Positions 42,127 through 51,065 of a stretch of 54,032 nt of DNA are shown here, piece after piece. Both the position numbers and the translations under genes were made by a program. Position 1 is the first letter of the stretch. The number at the start of each line of letters is the position of its first letter. Below the pieces are notes generated by a model, which was not told where the DNA came from, ran no database searches, and saw only the letters and a list, made by a program, of their open reading frames with translations. The stretch spans positions 1-54,032 of the forward strand of contig JACDGS010000028.1 in NCBI GenBank assembly GCA_013821455.1, in the 5' to 3' direction. This DNA is from Chthoniobacterales bacterium. Lineage in GTDB: Bacteria; Verrucomicrobiota; Verrucomicrobiia; Chthoniobacterales; UBA10450.

Positions 42127-44301
42127 CTAACGAGTGAGTAACTTTCGTAGGTCGTCGGGCGACGTTACCGGAGCTTTGCAGGTGAAATTTTCGCAAACAT
42201 ACGCGGCGGCTTTTCCATCGACCGGCTTCATCTCGCGAATTTCCGCCAGCTTTTCGCCCAGATATTTCTGCCCCTCTGCGCCATCGGCCAGGAGCATAAT
42301 CGTGTCCGGCAAAAAATGACGCCGCGCTTCCGCCAAAAGCGCGACGGTGTCCGCGCCCTCGCGTTCGCCCGCGATCACGATCTGTTTCGGCTTCGTTAGG
42401 CTAAAATCGAGCGCGACCAGCATTTGCGGCAGCGCAGTCGGGAAATGTTGCAAGGCCGGCGCGAAAGCCGCGATCGTTTTCTCGCCGCGTTCGCGCAGAT
42501 CCTTCGCGTCGCGCATCTGCGCGAGCCGGAAAAGATTGAGCGCCGCGACCGAACTCGGCGCCGGCTCGGCATTGTCGTTATCCTCTTTCAGGCGCAGGAG
42601 AATGCTCGCGTCCAGCCCGGTGCTGGTGAAATAACCGCCCGCTTTTTCATCCCAGAAAAGGCGATCCTGCGTGGTCTGAAGTTGTTCCGCGAGGCGCAGC
42701 CACTGCACATCGAAGGAGGCTTCGTAGAGATCGAGCAATCCCTGAATGTAAAAAGCGTAGTCGTCCGCGAAGCCGGGAATGTCGGCCGGACCGTTGCGAT
42801 AACTGCGCAGCAACGTGTGCTCGGATTCGCGATAAAGTTTTTGCCTAACGAACTCGGCGGCGCGAATGGCGGTCTTCAAATAAGCGTCGTCGCCCAGCAC
42901 CTGCGCGCCGCGAGCGTAGGCGGAAATCATCAGGCCGTTCCAGGCCGTGATGATCTTGTCGTCGAGATGCGGCCGCGGCCGCCGGCCGCGCACTTCGAGC
43001 AGCTTGGCCGCGCTCTTGCCTAACGAGTCGCGAACTTCGGCTTCCGTCAGCCCGAATTTCTTCGCCGTTTTCGCCAGAGAATGGCGAGCGAGAAGCACGT
43101 TTTGCCCGCGCAATTCTCCATGTGGGTCGCTCCCTTCCGGCGTATTGCCGCCGGCTTCCACCCCGTAGCGGAAATCGAAAAGACCCGCCGCCGAAGTGCC
43201 GAGGATTTCGTCGATCTCGTCTTTCGTCCAAACGTAGAAAGCGCCTTCCACTTTCTCGGTGCTTTTCTCGTTAGGCAGACTGTCCGCGTCCTCTGCGGAG
43301 TAGAAGCCGCCTTCCGGCGAAGTCATGTCGCGCCGCACGTAATCGAGCGTGTCGCGCGCGATCGATTCGAAAGTCGCGTCGCGCGTGATTTGAAATGCAG
43401 TGAGATAAGCGCTCGCGAGCTGCCCCTGATCGTAGAGCATTTTCTCGAAGTGCGGCACGTGCCAGAGCGCGTCCACGGAGTAGCGATGAAAGCCACCGCC
43501 GAGCTGATCGTGCATTCCGCCATCGGCCATTTTGCGCAGGGTAAAAAGGTTCATCGCCAGCGCGTTCTTGCCGGCATCTGAATTAGCGCCGGCGCGCTGG
43601 TAGTAGTGAAAAAGAAAGTTGAGCGTAACCGGCCGCGGGAATTTCGGCACGCCCCCGAAGCCACCTTCCACTTTGTCGAGGGAGCGAGCCAGTTGCTCGT
43701 AGGCCGTCTGCAAAACCTTCTCGTTAGGCTGAGCCGCTCCGCCGGCCGCGGGCGCATTCGATTTCGCGAGCGCGGCAACGATTTGATTTCCGCTCTCGAC
43801 GATTTTGTCGTGGTCTTTTTCCCAGGCGTCGGCAATGCGCTGCAGCACCTTGGGAAAACCCGGCTGCCCGTAACGATCGTCCGGCGGGAAATAAGTGCCG
43901 CCGACAAAAGGTTTCAGCTCCGGCGTTAACCAAACGCTCATCGGCCAGCCGCCGCCACCGGTCGTGGCCTGGACGAAAGTCATGTAAACGCGATCGACGT
44001 CGGGCCGCTCTTCGCGATCGACTTTGATGTTCACGAAATCTTTGTTCATGATGGCGGCCACCTCCGGCTTCTCGAATTCCTCGCGCTCCATCACGTGGCA
44101 CCAATGGCAGGTGGAATAACCGATCGAGAGAAAGATCGGTTTGTTTTCCGCGCGCGCTTTCGCGAAAGCTTCTTCGCCCCAGGGAAACCAATCGACCGGA
44201 TTGTGGGCGTGCTGGAGGAGATAGGGCGATTTTTCGTGGAGCAGCCGGTTGCTGTGCTCGCCCTGAGCGGGCTGGATTTCGGCGGCGGGAGTAGGCGTCA
44301 C
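42127..44301 (-). CDS. YyaL/SSP411-like protein with thioredoxin-like domain (DUF255)
   Basis: The 724-residue protein starts with GTG. It has the DUF255 thioredoxin-like domain: [56 protein letters not shown] (CHWCH) and [16 protein letters not shown]. An (alpha/alpha) toroid-like C-terminal region follows ([33 protein letters not shown]). The biochemical role of the family is unsettled. Eight 9-mers or near copies fall inside or next to it. Confidence 0.92.
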   Translation of the reverse strand: MTPTPAAEIQPAQGEHSNRLLHEKSPYLLQHAHNPVDWFPWGEEAFAKARAENKPIFLSIGYSTCHWCHVMEREEFEKPEVAAIMNKDFVNIKVDREERPDVDRVYMTFVQATTGGGGWPMSVWLTPELKPFVGGTYFPPDDRYGQPGFPKVLQRIADAWEKDHDKIVESGNQIVAALAKSNAPAAGGAAQPNEKVLQTAYEQLARSLDKVEGGFGGVPKFPRPVTLNFLFHYYQRAGANSDAGKNALAMNLFTLRKMADGGMHDQLGGGFHRYSVDALWHVPHFEKMLYDQGQLASAYLTAFQITRDATFESIARDTLDYVRRDMTSPEGGFYSAEDADSLPNEKSTEKVEGAFYVWTKDEIDEILGTSAAGLFDFRYGVEAGGNTPEGSDPHGELRGQNVLLARHSLAKTAKKFGLTEAEVRDSLGKSAAKLLEVRGRRPRPHLDDKIITAWNGLMISAYARGAQVLGDDAYLKTAIRAAEFVRQKLYRESEHTLLRSYRNGPADIPGFADDYAFYIQGLLDLYEASFDVQWLRLAEQLQTTQDRLFWDEKAGGYFTSTGLDASILLRLKEDNDNAEPAPSSVAALNLFRLAQMRDAKDLRERGEKTIAAFAPALQHFPTALPQMLVALDFSLTKPKQIVIAGEREGADTVALLAEARRHFLPDTIMLLADGAEGQKYLGEKLAEIREMKPVDGKAAAYVCENFTCKAPVTSPDDLRKLLTR

Positions 44302-44352
44302 GCGGCGAGTTTAAGGGCAAACTGACGGCTACGCGATTGGCGGTCCAAGTAT

Positions 44353-44495
44353 GCCGTCATCCCGAGCGGAGCCGAAAGGCGCAGTCGAGGGATCCCGCCG
44401 GGTTTCCGCGACGATTCGATGGCCGGCCGCGGAGCTGCGAGGAGATGCGACTGGATCCCTCGACTCCGCTTCGCTCCGTTCGGGAGGACGGTCAT
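44353..44495. repeat. GTCATCCCG-family palindrome, copy 3
   Basis: The left end GCCGTCATCCCGAGCGGAGC then CGAAAGGCGCAGTCGAGGGATCC is mirrored by GGATCCCTCGACTCCGCTTC then GCTCCGTTCGGGAGGACGGTCA. It lies between the YyaL-like and modB genes, with the same ends as 8971-9094. The remaining bases to modB hold a near 9-mer (TTGTTAGGC at 44496) and no gene. Confidence 0.8.
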
Positions 44496-44555
44496 TGTTA
44501 GGCGGGGGCAGAGCGCGCCGCTTGTGCTCGGCACCCGGGCCGCGAAGATTCGCCG

Positions 44556-45227
44556 GTGCAACCCGATGAATGGCAAGCCGTGCGTTTCACTCTCGCGGCT
44601 TGCGCGGGCAGCACGCTGCTCATCGCGCCTTTCGGTCTCGCGATCGCGTGGCTGCTCGCGCGGCCGCGATGGTTAGGCAAATCGTTCGTCGAAACAATCG
44701 TCACGCTCCCGTTGGTCATGCCGCCGGTCGCCACCGGCTTGATTTTACTCAAGCTCCTCGGGCGACGCGGTTCGTTAGGCGGCTGGCTTCATCGCGCCTT
44801 CGATTTCGATATCGTCTTCACCTGGCGGGCCGTGGTCATCGCCGCCGCGGTGATGTCGTTTCCACTTCTCGTTAGGTCGTCGCGCGTTGGTTTCCAGGAA
44901 GTAAACCGTCGTTACGAGCAAATGGCGCGAACGTTAGGCGCGGGTGAGTGGCGTGTCTTCTGGACGATCTCGCTGCCGCTGGCCTCGCGCGCAATCTACG
45001 GCGGCGTGCTCCTCGCCTTTGCGCGCGCGGTCGGCGAATTCGGTGCCACCATTTTGCTCGCGGGAAATATCCCGGGCGAAACGCAAACGCTCTCCTTGCG
45101 CATCTACGAAGCGGTGCAGCTTGGGCACGATGCAACCGCTTATCGCTTATTGCTGGTCTGCGTCTGCATCGCATTTGCGGCGGTTTTCAGCGCGGAGTGG
45201 CTCCTGCGAAAAAAGGAGGTGCGATGA
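44556..45227 (+). CDS. modB: Molybdate ABC transporter permease ModB
   Basis: The 223-residue protein has about five helices and the binding-protein-dependent permease loop: SFVETIVTLPLVMPPVATGL, FTWRAVVIAAAVMSFPLLVR, ARTLGAGEWRVFWTISLPLA (EAA-like loop) and ARAVGEFGATILLAGNIPGETQTL, which is typical of ModB. It starts with GTG at 44556. No modA (periplasmic molybdate-binding protein) lies upstream. It overlaps modC by four bases. Confidence 0.93.
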   Translation: MQPDEWQAVRFTLAACAGSTLLIAPFGLAIAWLLARPRWLGKSFVETIVTLPLVMPPVATGLILLKLLGRRGSLGGWLHRAFDFDIVFTWRAVVIAAAVMSFPLLVRSSRVGFQEVNRRYEQMARTLGAGEWRVFWTISLPLASRAIYGGVLLAFARAVGEFGATILLAGNIPGETQTLSLRIYEAVQLGHDATAYRLLLVCVCIAFAAVFSAEWLLRKKEVR

Positions 45228-45889
45228 AGCTGTCGTTAGGCAATGTACGGCTGCCGCTCTCGGCGTTCGATCTCGAAGTGAATGCCGAGTTGACCGCCAG
45301 GCGCACGGGAATTTTCGGACCATCGGGCGCTGGAAAAACCTCCCTCCTCGAGACGATTGCCGGCCTGCGCGAGACGGCTTCTGGCGCGATTTATTTCAAC
45401 GAAACGAGTTTCACCGGTCTCCCGGTGCGGATGCGGCAGATCGGTTATGTGCCGCAGGACGACTCGCTTTTTCCGAATCTCGATGTCCGCCGAAACTTGC
45501 TCTACGGCCGTCCGTCTGCGGCAAACCAACCGGCCTTTTCCTTCGAGCACGTGACGCAATTTCTCGGGATCGAGCCGCTGCTTGCGCGCGATGTGCGGCA
45601 GCTCTCGCGGGGTGAGCGGCAGCGGGTGACGATAGGCCGCGCTCTTCTCTCGGAGCCGCGCTTGCTCCTACTCGACGAGCCGCTCACCGGACTCGATCGC
45701 GACCTGCGCGAGATCATTCTCAAGCAGTTAAAAAAACTGCCTAACGAATTCGATTTGCCCATGCTCTACGTGACGCACGATCGCGCGGAAGCGATCGCGT
45801 TGTGTGACGAAGTACTGTTGATCGAGCGCGGGAAGATCGTCGGGCGCGGCGCGCCGGGCGAAGTTTTGCGTTCTCACATCTCCGGGTAG
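45224..45889 (+). CDS. modC: Molybdate ABC transporter ATPase ModC (no TOBE domain)
   Basis: The 221-residue ATPase has Walker A FGPSGAGKTSL, Q-loop YVPQDDSLFP, signature LSRGERQRV, Walker B RLLLLDEPLTGLD and switch His LYVTHDRAEA. It lacks the C-terminal molybdate-binding TOBE domain of full-length ModC (about 350 residues). The start ATG sits in the modB stop, 4 bases after a strong AAAGGAGG. The TAG stop at 45887 is provided by the left end of a family A repeat, so the loss of the C-terminal domain may be linked to that insertion. Confidence 0.9.
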   Translation: MKLSLGNVRLPLSAFDLEVNAELTARRTGIFGPSGAGKTSLLETIAGLRETASGAIYFNETSFTGLPVRMRQIGYVPQDDSLFPNLDVRRNLLYGRPSAANQPAFSFEHVTQFLGIEPLLARDVRQLSRGERQRVTIGRALLSEPRLLLLDEPLTGLDRDLREIILKQLKKLPNEFDLPMLYVTHDRAEAIALCDEVLLIERGKIVGRGAPGEVLRSHISG

Positions 45890-46029
45890 CGCATGCGTCT
45901 CGCGTGCTGGCGACGGTGTTCCACCGTCGCGAACTTTTTCTGGCGCGCCACCCGTCCGTAAGCTCGCACCGGCAAAAGTTCGTCGCGCAGGAACAGCGCG
46001 ACCAGCACGCGAGACGCATGCGCTACCCA
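45883..46029. repeat. Family A palindromic repeat, copy 4 (complete)
   Basis: Ends CGGGTAGCGCATGCGTCTCG then CGTGCTGG and CCAGCACGCGAGACGCATGC then GCTACCC are perfect reverse complements. Inner hairpins are GCGACGGTGTTCCACCGTCGC and GTCGCGCAGGAACAGCGCGAC. Length is about 147 bases. It lies between convergent modC and mntR and supplies the modC stop. Confidence 0.9.
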
Positions 46030-46041
46030 GAAGGCGAAACC

Positions 46042-46488
46042 CTACGCGATTTTCGTTTTGCGCAGGTGCTTCTCGAAAGCCTGGAGCGTTTCCCGGCTGA
46101 CGTGATGTTCGATCCCCTCGGCATCGGATTGCGCGACCACCTTCGGCACGCCTAACGACTTGAGAAAATCGACCACAGTGGTGTGCCGGGAACGGGATTC
46201 CTCGGAAAGTTTGCGCCCGCTCGGTGTGAGGAAAATCGAGCGATAAGGCAAGCTGGTGACGAGACCTTCGCGTTGCAGCCGTTTGATCGTGCGCGCGACC
46301 GTGACGTGCGTGACTCCGAGGCGACGGGCCAGATCGATGACACGCGCTTCACCGGTCGAGGCGATGAGCTCGGCGATGATCTCAACGTAATCCTGCGCGG
46401 TCTCGTGTGAGTGCTCTTCGCGGGTGCGTCGCGGGTGACGATGCGGGAGCGCGAGACTTGATTTCTCAGCGAGAGCGGAGCGCGCCAT
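46042..46488 (-). CDS. mntR: Manganese-responsive repressor MntR (DtxR family)
   Basis: The 148-residue protein opens with a His/Arg-rich tail (PHRHPRRTREEHSHETAQDY), which resembles the E. coli MntR N-terminus, then the winged helix VIDLARRLGVTHVTVARTIK and RLQREGLVTSLPYRSIFLTP, and the dimer and metal region with VAQSDAEGIEHHVSRETLQ (Glu and His ligands). It is divergent from mntH with a palindrome between them, so it is expected to repress mntH when manganese is plentiful. Confidence 0.93.
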   Translation of the reverse strand: MARSALAEKSSLALPHRHPRRTREEHSHETAQDYVEIIAELIASTGEARVIDLARRLGVTHVTVARTIKRLQREGLVTSLPYRSIFLTPSGRKLSEESRSRHTTVVDFLKSLGVPKVVAQSDAEGIEHHVSRETLQAFEKHLRKTKIA

Positions 46489-46538
46489 GCCCGGGAGCTA
46501 ACCAAGGAATCTCGCTTTCGCCAGCCAAAAGATTAATG

Positions 46539-46554
46539 TGTAGCATTAGCTACA
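46539..46554. promoter_or_regulatory. MntR-type operator palindrome
   Basis: TGTAGC-ATTA-GCTACA is a perfect 6-base dyad in the 87-base space between divergent mntR and mntH, 22 bases before the mntH ATG. The position and symmetry fit a metalloregulator site that controls mntH and perhaps mntR. Confidence 0.8.
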
Positions 46555-46575
46555 AAAGTAAGCGTTTGCTCCCAG

Positions 46576-48003
46576 ATGAAGAACCTGCTAAGTCAGAGCC
46601 CAATGCCGGAAGCGCCTGACCAACTCGCGGCCACGTCTGCGCCCGGGTGGCGGCGCGGGGGCGGGCTGGTCTCGCTGCCCGAGGTGCACCGCAGCGTCAC
46701 CATCCCCGCGGGCGCTTCTTTCTGGCGCAAGCTGGCGGCTTTTTCCGGGCCAGGATTTTTGGTCGCGGTTGGTTACATGGACCCGGGCAATTGGGCGACC
46801 GATCTCGCGGGCGGTGCGCAGTTTGGTTACACGCTGCTCTCCGTCGTTCTGATTTCGAATTTGATGGCGATTCTGCTGCAGCATCTCGCGATCAAGCTTG
46901 GGGTCGCGACCGGCCGCGATCTCGCGCAGGCCTGCCGCGATCATTACTCGAAACCGGTCGTGATTTTCCTCTGGATTCTGTGTGAGATCGCGATCGCAGC
47001 CTGCGATCTCGCGGAAGTGGTCGGCTCGGCCATCGCCTTGCAATTGCTTTTCGGCATTCCGCTGATCTGGGGTTGCCTGATCACGGCGGCGGATGTTTTC
47101 GCGGTGCTTTATCTGCAGCACAAAGGCTTCCGGCGCATGGAAGCGATCGTCATCATTCTCATCGGCACGATCGCGCTTTGCTTCGTCTCCGAGCTGTTTT
47201 TCTCCCGGCCTAACGTTGCCGGCGTGCTCGCCGGTTTTATTCCGCGCGCGCAGATTCTTTCCCAGCCTGCGATGCTCTACGTCGCCATCGGGATCATCGG
47301 CGCCACGGTGATGCCGCATAATCTCTATCTGCATTCTTCGATTGTGCAGACGCGCAAATTCGCGCAGACGCCTAACGGAAAGCGGGAGGCGATTCTTTTT
47401 GGGACGCTCGATTCGAGCGGCGCGCTCATGTTCGCACTGCTCATTAATGGCGCGATCCTCGTCCTCGCGGCCTCGGCTTTTCACTGGTCGGGGCATCAGG
47501 ACGTCGCGGAAATTCAGGACGCGTTCAAGCTCCTGAGTCCATTGTTAGGCGTGGGCGCGGCGAGCGCGCTCTTTGCGGTCGCGCTGCTCGCGTCGGGTCA
47601 GAATTCCACGCTCACCGGCACGCTCGCCGGACAAATCGTGATGGAAGGTTTCCTCAATTTCCGCATCGCGCCCTGGCTGCGGCGCGTTATCACGCGCGCG
47701 CTCGCACTCGTGCCCGCGATCGTGGTCATCGGGATTTTTGGCGAGAAGGAGACGACCAAATTACTTATCGCGAGCCAGGTCGTGCTGAGCATGCAGCTCG
47801 GATTCGCCGTCTGGCCGCTGCTGCGTTTCACCGATGAAAAAACGAAGATGGGTGAGTTCGCGAATCGCCCGTGGATCAAACTTCTCGGCTGGGCGACGGC
47901 CGTGATCATCATCGTGTTGAACGTGAAGTTGCTCGGCGATTTTTTTGTGCCGGCCACCTGGATGTCCGCCATTTACGGCGCGGTGGGTCTGCCGCTGCAG
48001 TAG
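46576..48003 (+). CDS. mntH: Manganese transporter MntH (Nramp family)
   Basis: The 475-residue protein has about 11 helices and the Nramp metal-site motifs: VGYMDPGNWATDLAGGAQFG (DPGN) and GATVMPHNLYLHSSIVQTRK (MPHN). It imports Mn2+ and similar ions with protons. An ATG nine codons in (MPEAPDQ) is an alternative start. No exact 9-mer lies in the gene, though three one-mismatch copies do. Confidence 0.95.
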   Translation: MKNLLSQSPMPEAPDQLAATSAPGWRRGGGLVSLPEVHRSVTIPAGASFWRKLAAFSGPGFLVAVGYMDPGNWATDLAGGAQFGYTLLSVVLISNLMAILLQHLAIKLGVATGRDLAQACRDHYSKPVVIFLWILCEIAIAACDLAEVVGSAIALQLLFGIPLIWGCLITAADVFAVLYLQHKGFRRMEAIVIILIGTIALCFVSELFFSRPNVAGVLAGFIPRAQILSQPAMLYVAIGIIGATVMPHNLYLHSSIVQTRKFAQTPNGKREAILFGTLDSSGALMFALLINGAILVLAASAFHWSGHQDVAEIQDAFKLLSPLLGVGAASALFAVALLASGQNSTLTGTLAGQIVMEGFLNFRIAPWLRRVITRALALVPAIVVIGIFGEKETTKLLIASQVVLSMQLGFAVWPLLRFTDEKTKMGEFANRPWIKLLGWATAVIIIVLNVKLLGDFFVPATWMSAIYGAVGLPLQ

Positions 48004-48076
48004 AAATTTAGCCTAACGAAAAGCGGCCTTCGCTGGACAGCGCGCACGATTTGGCTTAACCAACCGAACTTTCCCC

Positions 48077-48397
48077 ATGCTCTCTCCCGCCAAGATTTAT
48101 TTCCTCGTTTTCGGCCTGCTCACCATCGCGGGCGGCGTTCTCGGTTACGTCAAAGCCGGCAGCACGGCGTCCCTCATCGCGGGTTCGATCAGCGGCGTGC
48201 TTCTGCTCGTGGCCGCATTCCTTTTGCCTGCGCACCTGGTTGTCGGCCTAACGATCGCGATTGTGGTTTCCTTTCTTCTCGCGGGGCGTTTTGTGCCGGC
48301 GTTTTTCAAGACCGGCAAGCTCATGCCGAACGGGATCATGGCGCTTTTGAGCATCGTCGGAATCGTTTTTGCGATTGTTGCCTGGGTGCGCAAATAG
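48077..48397 (+). CDS. TMEM14-like small membrane protein
   Basis: The 106-residue protein has four short helices and the TMEM14/UPF0136 pattern: YFLVFGLLTIAGGVLGYVKAGSTASLIAG, VVGLTIAIVVSFLLAGRF and FFKTGKLMPNGIMALLSIVG. Function in bacteria is unknown. An upstream 9-mer lies at 48011 and another within at 48246. Confidence 0.85.
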   Translation: MLSPAKIYFLVFGLLTIAGGVLGYVKAGSTASLIAGSISGVLLLVAAFLLPAHLVVGLTIAIVVSFLLAGRFVPAFFKTGKLMPNGIMALLSIVGIVFAIVAWVRK

Positions 48398-48409
48398 CAG
48401 CGGCTTCGC

Positions 48410-49795
48410 GTGCGCAAATTCCGCTTGAGGACGCTGCGCTGGTTTGCGCTGCTCCTCTTTCTGGGGCTGTTCGCGGCCATCGTGCTGCGCTGGATTTCGC
48501 TCGAACGTTTGCGCGAAAGTCTGCTGCGATTCCCGACGCAACAGATCGTCCCGACGCCCGCGCCGCCCTCGCCCGTGCCGATGGCGACGCGCCCGCCTCC
48601 GATTGGCGGCAAACTCGATACCGCGAAATTGTGGAGCGGGATCACGGTGCACGCGCAGGTTGACCCCACGACCGGAGTCGCGGCGTCGGTCGAGCGGATG
48701 GACCCGCAGAGTTACACCATCGATTTGAACCTGAAGGTGCGAGTGCCCACGCCTAACGACAGCATGGACGAGCTGGCGACGGTGACGCCCGAGCTCGCAA
48801 AACTGCTGCCCGGCCTAACGACCTTGATTAAGAGCGGATCGGTCTCGCCGCTTTTTCACGAGCTCTACGACGTGAAGGTGCAGGAACTCCGCCAAAATCT
48901 CGTGCGCCTCGAGCAACTCCTCTCGCGCCATAACTTCTACGATTGTCAGACGATCCTGCAGTTGCGCGATCCGACGACGAAGCGGCAGGCAGTGCTGCTG
49001 CAGGCGGACATGGATGTCGATGCCGACGGCTCCGACGCGGATCGGTTGCCGATCAGCGCGGGCGATTCGATGAATTTCAAACCGTTCACGAGCTATCGCT
49101 GGAAAAAGAAAACCGCGGCGCCAAATGCCTTTCTCGTTCCGGCGGAAGCGACGCTGTTGCGCTACCAAACGGAGTTCGCGCACAAAGGCCTCACGATGGA
49201 GCGGAACCGTGATTTGCGCATCGGCATCCAGCGTGTGCGCGAAGAAGTGGACTCGCTGAAGGGGTTCAGTTTTCTCATCGCGGCGACCGATCCTTACATC
49301 GTAATTCCGGGAATCATGGCGCGCGCGAAGGGAGCGGGCGGTGTAGGGGATTACGCGATCGTGGCGGTGGGGAGCCAGCTTTATCCGGCGATCGTGGGGG
49401 ACGTTGGGCCTAACGATCGAGTCGGCGAAGCGTCGCTCCGCATCGCGCAGGAGGTCAATAAACTGGCCACGCCTAACAATCGGCCGGTGAGCGATCTGAA
49501 GGTGAGTTATGTCATCTTTCCCGAGACGGCGGAGAAGCCTTTCGGTCCGCCGGACCTCGACAAAATTCAGGCGCGTTGCGAGGGCTTGGTAAAGGAGATC
49601 GGCGGCGCGAGTGTGCCGTTGCATCATTGGGAGAATCTGATTCCGCCCCCGCCGACCCCAACTCCGTCGCCAACCGCGACTCCAACACCAACCGCTTCCG
49701 TTTCTTCGTCGCCAAGTCCGACCGCAGCGGTCTCGCCGACGTTCGCTTTTCCTACGCCGAGCCCCAGCTTTTCGCCGTCAGCGAGCGCCCCCTGA
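48410..49795 (+). CDS. Membrane-anchored GH75 chitosanase-like protein
   Basis: The 461-residue protein has an N-terminal membrane helix (WFALLLFLGLFAAIVLRWIS, about residues 11-30), a Pro-rich spacer, and a GH75-like domain at about 165-400: LLQADMDVDADGSD, PYIVIPGIMARAKGAGG, YAIVAVGSQLYPAIVGDVGPNDRVGEASLRIAQ with the paired Asp331 and Glu340, and VSYVIFPET. A long Pro/Ser/Thr tail ends the protein. GH75 enzymes cut chitosan; the natural target here is unknown. It starts at GTG 48410. The Pro/Thr-rich ends suggest that it lies outside the cytoplasm. Confidence 0.78.
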   Translation: MRKFRLRTLRWFALLLFLGLFAAIVLRWISLERLRESLLRFPTQQIVPTPAPPSPVPMATRPPPIGGKLDTAKLWSGITVHAQVDPTTGVAASVERMDPQSYTIDLNLKVRVPTPNDSMDELATVTPELAKLLPGLTTLIKSGSVSPLFHELYDVKVQELRQNLVRLEQLLSRHNFYDCQTILQLRDPTTKRQAVLLQADMDVDADGSDADRLPISAGDSMNFKPFTSYRWKKKTAAPNAFLVPAEATLLRYQTEFAHKGLTMERNRDLRIGIQRVREEVDSLKGFSFLIAATDPYIVIPGIMARAKGAGGVGDYAIVAVGSQLYPAIVGDVGPNDRVGEASLRIAQEVNKLATPNNRPVSDLKVSYVIFPETAEKPFGPPDLDKIQARCEGLVKEIGGASVPLHHWENLIPPPPTPTPSPTATPTPTASVSSSPSPTAAVSPTFAFPTPSPSFSPSASAP

Positions 49796-49909
49796 TCCCC
49801 GACGCCGACCGCTGCTCCTCTCGTCACGCCTTCCGCCTAACGAAAAATCGTCGCGCAATTGTAACAATCCAAGTTTTGCCGCGTCCTCTCCGTCCAGCTA
49901 GAAAGCGGC

Positions 49910-50803
49910 GTGGTGACCAATCGCACGAATCACTATCGTGCCGCCTGGATTTCCGACGTCCACCTGGGCACACGCGGGAGCAACGCCGCCGCCTTTCTCG
50001 CTTTCCTGAAAGAGAACGAGTTCGAGACCCTTTATGTCGTGGGCGACCTGATCGACATCTGGTCGCTGCGGCGTGGCATTTATTGGCCGCAGGAGCATAA
50101 CGACGTCATCCAAAAAATCCTGCGCAAAGCCCGCAAGGGGACGCGCGTTATCTACATTCCGGGGAATCACGACGAGTTCCTCGGTGGCCATCTCGGCGCG
50201 TACGGCGCGATCACCATCCAGAAGCACGCGCTCCATGTGACCGCGGATGGCCGGCGCATCCTCGTCATGCACGGGCACGAGCTCGACACCGTGGTGCAGA
50301 ACATCCGGTGGCTCGCGTTTCTCGGCGACGTTGGTTACCAATTCCTGCTCGCGCTCAATCCGCTCGTGAATGCCGTGCGCCGGCTTTTTGGTTTTGGTTA
50401 TTGGTCGCTCAGCAAAGCAGTGAAGAAGCGGGTGAAGGACGCGGTCAGTTTCATCGGCGCTTACGAAGATGCGATCGTTAGGTATGCGGAAAAGTTTCAC
50501 GTCGATGGCGTGCTTTGCGGGCATATTCATAGCCCGGTCGTTAGGCAAATCGGGCCGACGACCTATTATAATTGCGGCGACTGGGTGGAGAATTGTTCCG
50601 CTCTGGTAGAGCTGGATGATGGTAAGATCGAGCTGCTGACTAACTGCGTCGCACCCCGCCTCGAGCCGATCGAACCGGCCCCACCGCTCTCAGGCCGACT
50701 CGGTTTGAGCGAGAGGAAATATTATGAAAAAGAAACAAAACGAACGCCGGACGAAGACCCACGAGACCTCTCCCGCAAGATCATTGATTACCGACCTCGT
50801 TAG
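49910..50803 (+). CDS. LpxH-like metallophosphoesterase (UDP-diacylglucosamine pyrophosphatase type)
   Basis: The 297-residue protein has the calcineurin-like metal motifs: WISDVHLG (D-x-H), YVVGDLIDIW (GD), IPGNHDEF (GNHD), VMHGHELD and VLCGHIHSPV (GHxH). The spacing resembles LpxH/YkuE-type enzymes that cleave UDP-diacylglucosamine in lipid A synthesis, or remodel related lipids. It starts at tandem GTG codons. Its last 80 bases overlap the next gene in another frame. Confidence 0.87.
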   Translation: MVTNRTNHYRAAWISDVHLGTRGSNAAAFLAFLKENEFETLYVVGDLIDIWSLRRGIYWPQEHNDVIQKILRKARKGTRVIYIPGNHDEFLGGHLGAYGAITIQKHALHVTADGRRILVMHGHELDTVVQNIRWLAFLGDVGYQFLLALNPLVNAVRRLFGFGYWSLSKAVKKRVKDAVSFIGAYEDAIVRYAEKFHVDGVLCGHIHSPVVRQIGPTTYYNCGDWVENCSALVELDDGKIELLTNCVAPRLEPIEPAPPLSGRLGLSERKYYEKETKRTPDEDPRDLSRKIIDYRPR

Positions 50804-51065
50804 CCTGCGCCAGACTTTGCGCCAAACCGGACGCGCCTACCTGCGGCGCTTGGAATCCGAGATCGACGAAGTGACGGCGTGGGCGAGCGAGCAGGCGAAG
50901 GAAGCCGATCTGCCCAAAGCGCGCATCCGCGATCTCGGCGACATGATCACGCTCGTGCGCAAAATCGACGCCAAGCCCCTCAAAGGCCGGCGGCGCGATC
51001 TGAAGAAAATCGATGCCACGGTGGGCGATTTGCGGGAGCTGAGCGGGAGCAAAGCGGATCGTTAG
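50724..51065 (+). CDS. Small hypothetical charged helical protein
   Basis: The 113-residue product starts MKKKQNERRTKTHETSPARS behind a GAGAGGA Shine-Dalgarno and continues with a helical region SLRQTLRQTGRAYLRRLESE and ARIRDLGDMITLVRKIDAKP. No family is recognised. It overlaps the end of the phosphoesterase by 80 bases, and its own TAG stop lies in a reverse 9-mer and overlaps the convergent CHAD gene. Confidence 0.6.
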   Translation: MKKKQNERRTKTHETSPARSLITDLVSLRQTLRQTGRAYLRRLESEIDEVTAWASEQAKEADLPKARIRDLGDMITLVRKIDAKPLKGRRRDLKKIDATVGDLRELSGSKADR

